This document shows, one piece after another, positions 4,621 to 5,962 of a DNA stretch of 5,962 nt. Under the pieces are notes generated by a model. The model did no database searches and was not told the origin of the DNA. It was given only the letters and a program-made list of their open reading frames with translations. Position 1 is the first letter of the stretch. Every line of letters starts with the position of its first letter. The translations under genes and the position numbers were made by a program. Source of the DNA: Rhodanobacteraceae bacterium (lineage in GTDB: Bacteria > Pseudomonadota > Gammaproteobacteria > Xanthomonadales > SZUA-5); the NCBI GenBank assembly GCA_003233535.1, contig QIMA01000323.1, positions 1 through 5,962 of the forward strand, read 5' to 3'.

Positions 4621-5962
4621 ATGCGCAAGCTATCGATACTTTCGGCGGTACTGGCTGTGTTTGTGACACTCCCCGCGATGGCGGCGGAGCAGCCGACCAG
4701 CCTGCAGCCGATGGACGTGTTTGAGCTGGAGTGGGCTAACAATCCCGCGGTGGCGCCCGATGGGCGCTCGGTGGTCTATCAACGAATGAGCTTTGATCGG
4801 CTCAAGGATCGACGCAGTTCGGTACTCTGGCTGCGCTCAATCGGCGGCGACCTGCATCAGCCATTAACCAAGGCCGGCGCAAACGCGACGTCACCGGTGT
4901 GGTCGCCGGACGGCGAACGCCTCGCCTGGGTGCAGCGTGATGGAAGCTCTGCGCAAATCTTCGTCCGCTGGATGGACGGCGGGCGCAGTGCCAAGGTCTC
5001 CAGCTTGCCGAGATCGCCAGGTGGTTTGAGCTGGTCTGCAGATGGCCGCTGGCTCGCTTTCAGCATGTTTGTGCCGAAGGCGCCAGTAAGCTGGGTGAAA
5101 TTGCCCAAAGCACCCAAAGGTGCAGACTGGGCCCCGGCGCCCAAGGTCATCGAGCAAATGCGCTATCGCGGTGATGGCCAGGGCTATCTGGAAGCGGGCG
5201 CTCGGCAGGTGTTTATTCTGCCGGCTGAAGGTGGCAGCGCGCGCCAGCTCACCCATGGCGAGGTGAACTACGGTGGCTCACTGACTTGGTCCAAAGACGG
5301 TAAGAGTCTGCTTCTGAGCGCAAACCGAAATGCTGAAACTGACCCGCTCGACAGCGAGATCTATCGCCTGAATGTAGCGAGCGGCGAGATGCAGGCATTG
5401 ACCGATCGAGATGGCCCGGACGGTGCTCCGGTTTTGTCTGAAGACGGTCGTTGGATGGCATGGCTGGGTTTTGACGACCGCAAGCTGGCCGCTCACGCGA
5501 CACGTCTGTATGTGATGCACACCGCTGGAGGTGAGATCACGCAGCTAGGCGCAGAGCTGGATCGTTCCATCGATAGCTTTGCCTGGGACGCGAAGGGACG
5601 CGGTTTGCACATTGTCTACGCCGACCAAGGCCAGGACATACTCGCCTATGTGGATCGGCGTAAAGGCGACGTGCGGGTACTAGACCGGCAGTTCGGCGGC
5701 ACCGCCATGGGTCGACCGTACGGCGGGGGCAGCATGGATTCACGCGAAGGCGTGGTTGTTTATACGCGCGGATCGGCCACTGCGCCGGCGGATTTAGCCT
5801 ATCTGTCTAAGCGCGACAAGCCGGTCATGCTGACCGACCTGAATGCCGATATCTTGCCCCATCGCGTGCTCGGCGAGATCGAGGAGCGCTGGTTTTCGTC
5901 CTCGGTCGACGGACGCCAAATTCAAGGCTGGGTGGTGAAACCGCCGCACTTTGATCCCAGCC
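4621..5962 (+). CDS. Secreted S9-family serine peptidase with beta-propeller (partial, 3' end outside window)
   Basis: The frame is open for 447 codons to the right edge. Residues 1-22 look like a Sec signal peptide: MRK, a hydrophobic core, then AMA before a likely cut ahead of AEQP. PD40/WD40-like propeller repeats recur: NPAVAPDGRSVVYQ (41-54), SPVWSPDGERLAWV (91-104), GLSWSADGRWLAFS (135-148), SLTWSKDGKSLLLS (220-233), APVLSEDGRWMAWL (269-282) and SFAWDAKGRGLHIV (319-332). From about 418, EIEERWFSSSVDGRQIQGWV then VKPPHFDPS match the entry into the S9 alpha/beta-hydrolase domain. The Ser-Asp-His triad would lie downstream, outside the window. This fits dipeptidyl-peptidase or acylaminoacyl-peptidase-like enzymes that cut short peptides in the periplasm or outside the cell; subfamily and specificity cannot be set from this fragment. 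The ATG at 4621 is chosen because it gives the signal peptide; its ribosome site is weak (GAG, 8 bases upstream). It diverges from the moxR operon, with no evident functional tie. Confidence 0.92.
   Translation, partial: MRKLSILSAVLAVFVTLPAMAAEQPTSLQPMDVFELEWANNPAVAPDGRSVVYQRMSFDRLKDRRSSVLWLRSIGGDLHQPLTKAGANATSPVWSPDGERLAWVQRDGSSAQIFVRWMDGGRSAKVSSLPRSPGGLSWSADGRWLAFSMFVPKAPVSWVKLPKAPKGADWAPAPKVIEQMRYRGDGQGYLEAGARQVFILPAEGGSARQLTHGEVNYGGSLTWSKDGKSLLLSANRNAETDPLDSEIYRLNVASGEMQALTDRDGPDGAPVLSEDGRWMAWLGFDDRKLAAHATRLYVMHTAGGEITQLGAELDRSIDSFAWDAKGRGLHIVYADQGQDILAYVDRRKGDVRVLDRQFGGTAMGRPYGGGSMDSREGVVVYTRGSATAPADLAYLSKRDKPVMLTDLNADILPHRVLGEIEERWFSSSVDGRQIQGWVVKPPHFDPS

Noticed and set aside
4891..5256. 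Minus-strand open frame of 121 codons within the peptidase gene, with several similar ones to its right.
   Set aside because: The plus strand here encodes clear propeller repeats; the minus frames have no recognisable domain.

Overview
The window looks like chromosomal DNA from a GC-rich Gram-negative bacterium, most likely a gammaproteobacterium. That guess rests on the gene order MoxR - DUF58 - DUF4381 - VWA - VWA, which is typical of that group, and on a neighbouring secreted S9-family peptidase with a Sec-type signal peptide. No rRNA, tRNA or other marker supports a narrower assignment.

Minus strand, bases 1-4203: five genes run leftwards as one operon of the Bat (Bacteroides aerotolerance-like) / MoxR type. 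In transcription order they are a MoxR AAA+ ATPase (4203-3217), a soluble DUF58 protein with a VWA-like fold (3176-2232), a single-pass DUF4381 membrane protein (2232-1744), a BatA-like membrane VWA protein (1747-749) and a BatB-like membrane VWA protein that leaves the window at base 1 (752-1). The last three junctions overlap by 1 or 4 bases, so translation is probably coupled. Only moxR and the DUF58 gene are separated, by 40 bases. BatB is open at the left edge; its C-terminal part, and probably a batD-like gene, should lie beyond it.

Intergenic region, 4204-4620: this 417-base divergent spacer has no credible gene. It holds a candidate ECF-sigma-type promoter for moxR, a repeated octamer, a short palindrome, a cluster of hairpins (about 4328-4466) that may be an interspersed repeat or insertion-element relic, and a triple heptamer repeat enclosed by a perfect 8-base inverted repeat.

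Plus strand, 4621-5962: a secreted or periplasmic S9-family serine peptidase, cut by the right edge. The signal peptide, the PD40-type beta-propeller repeats and the first strands of the alpha/beta-hydrolase domain are present; the catalytic triad lies outside.

Working model from family knowledge: MoxR is an AAA+ chaperone-like ATPase acting with VWA (metal-ion-dependent adhesion) partners. DUF58 is the usual cytoplasmic partner, while DUF4381, BatA and BatB form a membrane module exposing VWA domains, linked in other bacteria to envelope and oxidative stress tolerance. The exact biochemical role is unresolved. The window is mostly an ordinary, well-conserved operon. The less ordinary signals are the possible stress promoter, the structured spacer, and altered MIDAS residues in two of the three VWA-type proteins.
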